The notes under the pieces were generated by a model, which saw only the letters and a program-made list of their open reading frames with translations, was not told the origin of the DNA and ran no database searches. From JAWLDB01 sp041686915 (GTDB lineage: Bacteria; Bacillota; UBA994; UBA5500), in the NCBI GenBank assembly GCA_041686915.1, contig JAWLDB010000049.1:1-15343 (forward strand): a DNA stretch of 15,343 nt, written 5' to 3'. The position numbers and the translations under genes were made by a program. Positions 15,277-15,343 of this stretch are shown here, piece after piece (position 1 is the first letter of the stretch; each line of letters opens with the position of its first letter).

Positions 15277-15343
15277 CTTATTAGCCACATACTGATAAAT
15301 CTGTTCATCCATACCCCATTTGGTGGTATTCGCTGGAATGATG
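15256..15343 (-). other. Unrelated sequence after the recJ break, possible minus-strand gene fragment
   Basis: From about 15256 the sequence no longer encodes RecJ. On the minus strand one frame is open across the whole stretch, reading from the right edge IIPANTTKWGMDEQIYQYV and then ANKLKEAAAA. It has the look of real coding sequence, but I cannot assign a family. The frame continues by chance into antisense recJ. The junction lies at CTGCAG (15255-15260) next to a CAG repeat. It could be an inserted element, a rearrangement or an assembly join. Confidence 0.4.

Noticed and set aside
1..15343. CRISPR array, tRNA or rRNA genes, complete insertion sequences
   Set aside because: I saw no regularly spaced repeats, no tRNA-like cloverleaf or rRNA segments, and no complete transposase with terminal repeats.

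Overview
The window looks like chromosomal DNA of an anaerobic, Gram-positive-type bacterium of the class Clostridia (Bacillota). The evidence is a T-box leader in front of valS, strong GGAGG/GGGGGTG-type ribosome binding sites, frequent GTG/TTG starts, intrinsic terminators and a lapA-recJ pair of the kind found in that group. Species cannot be told from the sequence. Most of the window is ordinary housekeeping DNA on the + strand. The less ordinary parts are both ends and a central AAA+/VWA pair.

Layout. (1) Positions 1-480 hold a partial, unrecognised ORF open to the left edge, followed by about 340 bases without a convincing gene. (2) 825-3340 is a probable operon: promoter, miaB (tRNA methylthiotransferase), an MTA/purine-nucleoside phosphorylase, a small CxxC thioredoxin-like protein, then a clear terminator. 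(3) 3445-4653 encodes a threonine synthase-type PLP enzyme. (4) 4661-7668 is the valS unit: perfect-hexamer sigma-A promoter, T-box leader with probable GUC (Val) specifier, valS and a 13-bp terminator that also serves a convergent small gene. (5) 7680-8132 (minus) is an unrecognised 150-residue protein, divergent from (6) 8334-11490, a translationally coupled pair made of a magnesium-chelatase-I-like AAA+ ATPase and a VWA-domain protein with a MIDAS site. No large chelatase subunit is in the window. (7) 11539-13188 (minus) is a YtcJ-type metal-dependent amidohydrolase. (8) 13374-15276 holds a LapA-domain membrane protein followed by recJ. RecJ homology stops abruptly at about 15255, and the last ~85 bases look like coding sequence of an unrelated minus-strand gene.

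How the genes may work together. MiaB consumes SAM and releases 5'-deoxyadenosine, and the adjacent phosphorylase belongs to a family that salvages 5'-deoxy-5'-(methylthio)adenosine and in some cases 5'-deoxyadenosine, so the pairing may be functional. The AAA+ and VWA proteins almost certainly form one ATP-driven complex of the MoxR/chelatase type, but their client is unknown. This pair is the best candidate for an undescribed system here. Several starts were moved from the longest ORF because a GGGGGTG/GAGGTG ribosome binding site lies exactly 6 nt before an internal ATG or TTG.
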